The notes beneath the pieces were generated by a model. That model made no database searches and was not told the origin of the DNA. It saw only the letters and a program-made list of their open reading frames with translations. From Siphlonurus alternatus (Eukaryota > Arthropoda > Insecta > Ephemeroptera > Siphlonuridae): a stretch of 64,000 nt of DNA. The position numbers and the translations under genes are program-made. Positions 63,593-64,000 of the stretch are shown here, piece by piece. The stretch's first letter is position 1, and every line of letters begins with the position of its first letter. Location of the stretch: assembly GCA_949825025.1 (NCBI GenBank), contig OX463781.1, positions 4,071,370 through 4,135,369 on the forward strand, written 5' to 3'.

Positions 63593-64000
63593 CTCGAAAT
63601 TTGGGATAGCTCCAGCACTACATCGATCTCAATTCGATATTTTATAATCTCAGAAGTGGACCTTATCAAAACTACTGCACCTGCTCCTGAGACCACGCCT
63701 CAAACCACCACGGAGGTAGAAACATCAGTGACTACCACCACTAGTGACGGGATGGACTGCACGACCGACAGTGAGACCAGTGTGACTGAGGCTACATCAG
63801 GCACTGAGGCTAATGGTGAGGAATCTGAAGAAACATCAAGCACCGAGACCACAGAACATGTGACTGAGGCTACATCAGGCACTGAGGCTAATGGTGAGGA
63901 ATCGGAAGAAAAATCAAGCACCGAGACCATGGAATACGTGACTGAGGCTAATGAAGATTCCAGCTCAGATCTCAGCAGTGACTCAACCGCCCCGTCACCT
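63593..64000 (+). CDS. Gene G exon 2 (5' part): domain end and stalk, runs off the window
   Basis: After TTCAATTTCAG the frame LEIWDSSSTTSISIRYFIIS is followed by a Thr/Glu-rich stalk. The stalk contains two near-identical 26-28-residue units (VTEATSGTEANGEESEE ...) at nt about 63780-63930. It stays open to base 64000; the membrane part, if present, is outside the window. There is one stalk Cys (DGMDCTTD), as in gene F. The exon has no ATG of its own, so only the splice model reveals it. Confidence 0.82.

Overview
This window is nuclear DNA from a eukaryote, most likely an arthropod. The case rests on spliced genes with GT-AG introns, very AT-rich intergenic DNA, abundant short inverted-repeat transposons, and SINEs whose heads match arthropod-type 5S rRNA. 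A SINE core present here also looks like cores I associate with insects. I cannot name the species. There are no prokaryotic features and no functional tRNA or rRNA genes that I can support.

The backbone is a tandem family of seven paralogous two-exon genes, all on the + strand (A to G, near 1-2994, 7479-10299, 17495-20978, 44336-46863, 47664-51368, 55294-58425 and 62088-64000). A is cut at its 5' end and G at its 3' end. Exon 1 encodes a signal peptide and about 120-130 residues of a probable beta-sandwich domain (FDFS-like start, conserved Cys, G-x-W, late SCL/SCI). A phase-0 intron follows at the same place in every copy. Exon 2 encodes the last strands (I-x-I ... SIRYFEITD) and then a copy-specific Ser/Thr/Pro/Glu-rich, mucin-like stalk. 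In A, B, C and F it ends in one transmembrane helix and a short cytoplasmic tail with a conserved LPRLEV-x-SSG motif. D stops without a membrane segment. E has a 15-bp minisatellite stalk and ends right after a short hydrophobic stretch. The proteins look like cell-surface or secreted recognition or mucin-type molecules; this role is inferred, and I recognise no named family.

Two other host genes lie in the middle. One is a small secreted Cys-rich peptide gene (25420-28091), whose intron is packed with nested transposons. The other is an intronless minus-strand secreted protein (33840-34649) whose N-terminal half resembles a rhamnose-binding (SUEL-type) lectin domain.

Between B and C lies an apparently intact non-LTR retrotransposon (about 10485-15808). 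Its ORF1 carries a TARG1/OARD1-like macrodomain with the family's catalytic Lys and Asp in place. ORF2 (endonuclease plus reverse transcriptase) has no usable ATG, but it is entered exactly by a -1 shift at an A AAA AAA heptamer just before the ORF1 stop. This is the most unusual single system in the window.

The rest is mostly mobile-element debris. It includes 5S-derived SINEs with target duplications, a second SINE family sharing the same core, a tRNA-like SINE head, and four hAT-type elements (two with perfect 8-bp duplications, one with a one-mismatch duplication, one inserted in a TA microsatellite). There are also TTAA-flanked MITEs, about 16 copies of a modular MITE superfamily, many 140-170 bp foldback elements with ATTCAC(G/A)AAG ends, iteron-bearing foldbacks, and long microsatellites, two of which sit directly upstream of exon 2 splice acceptors.
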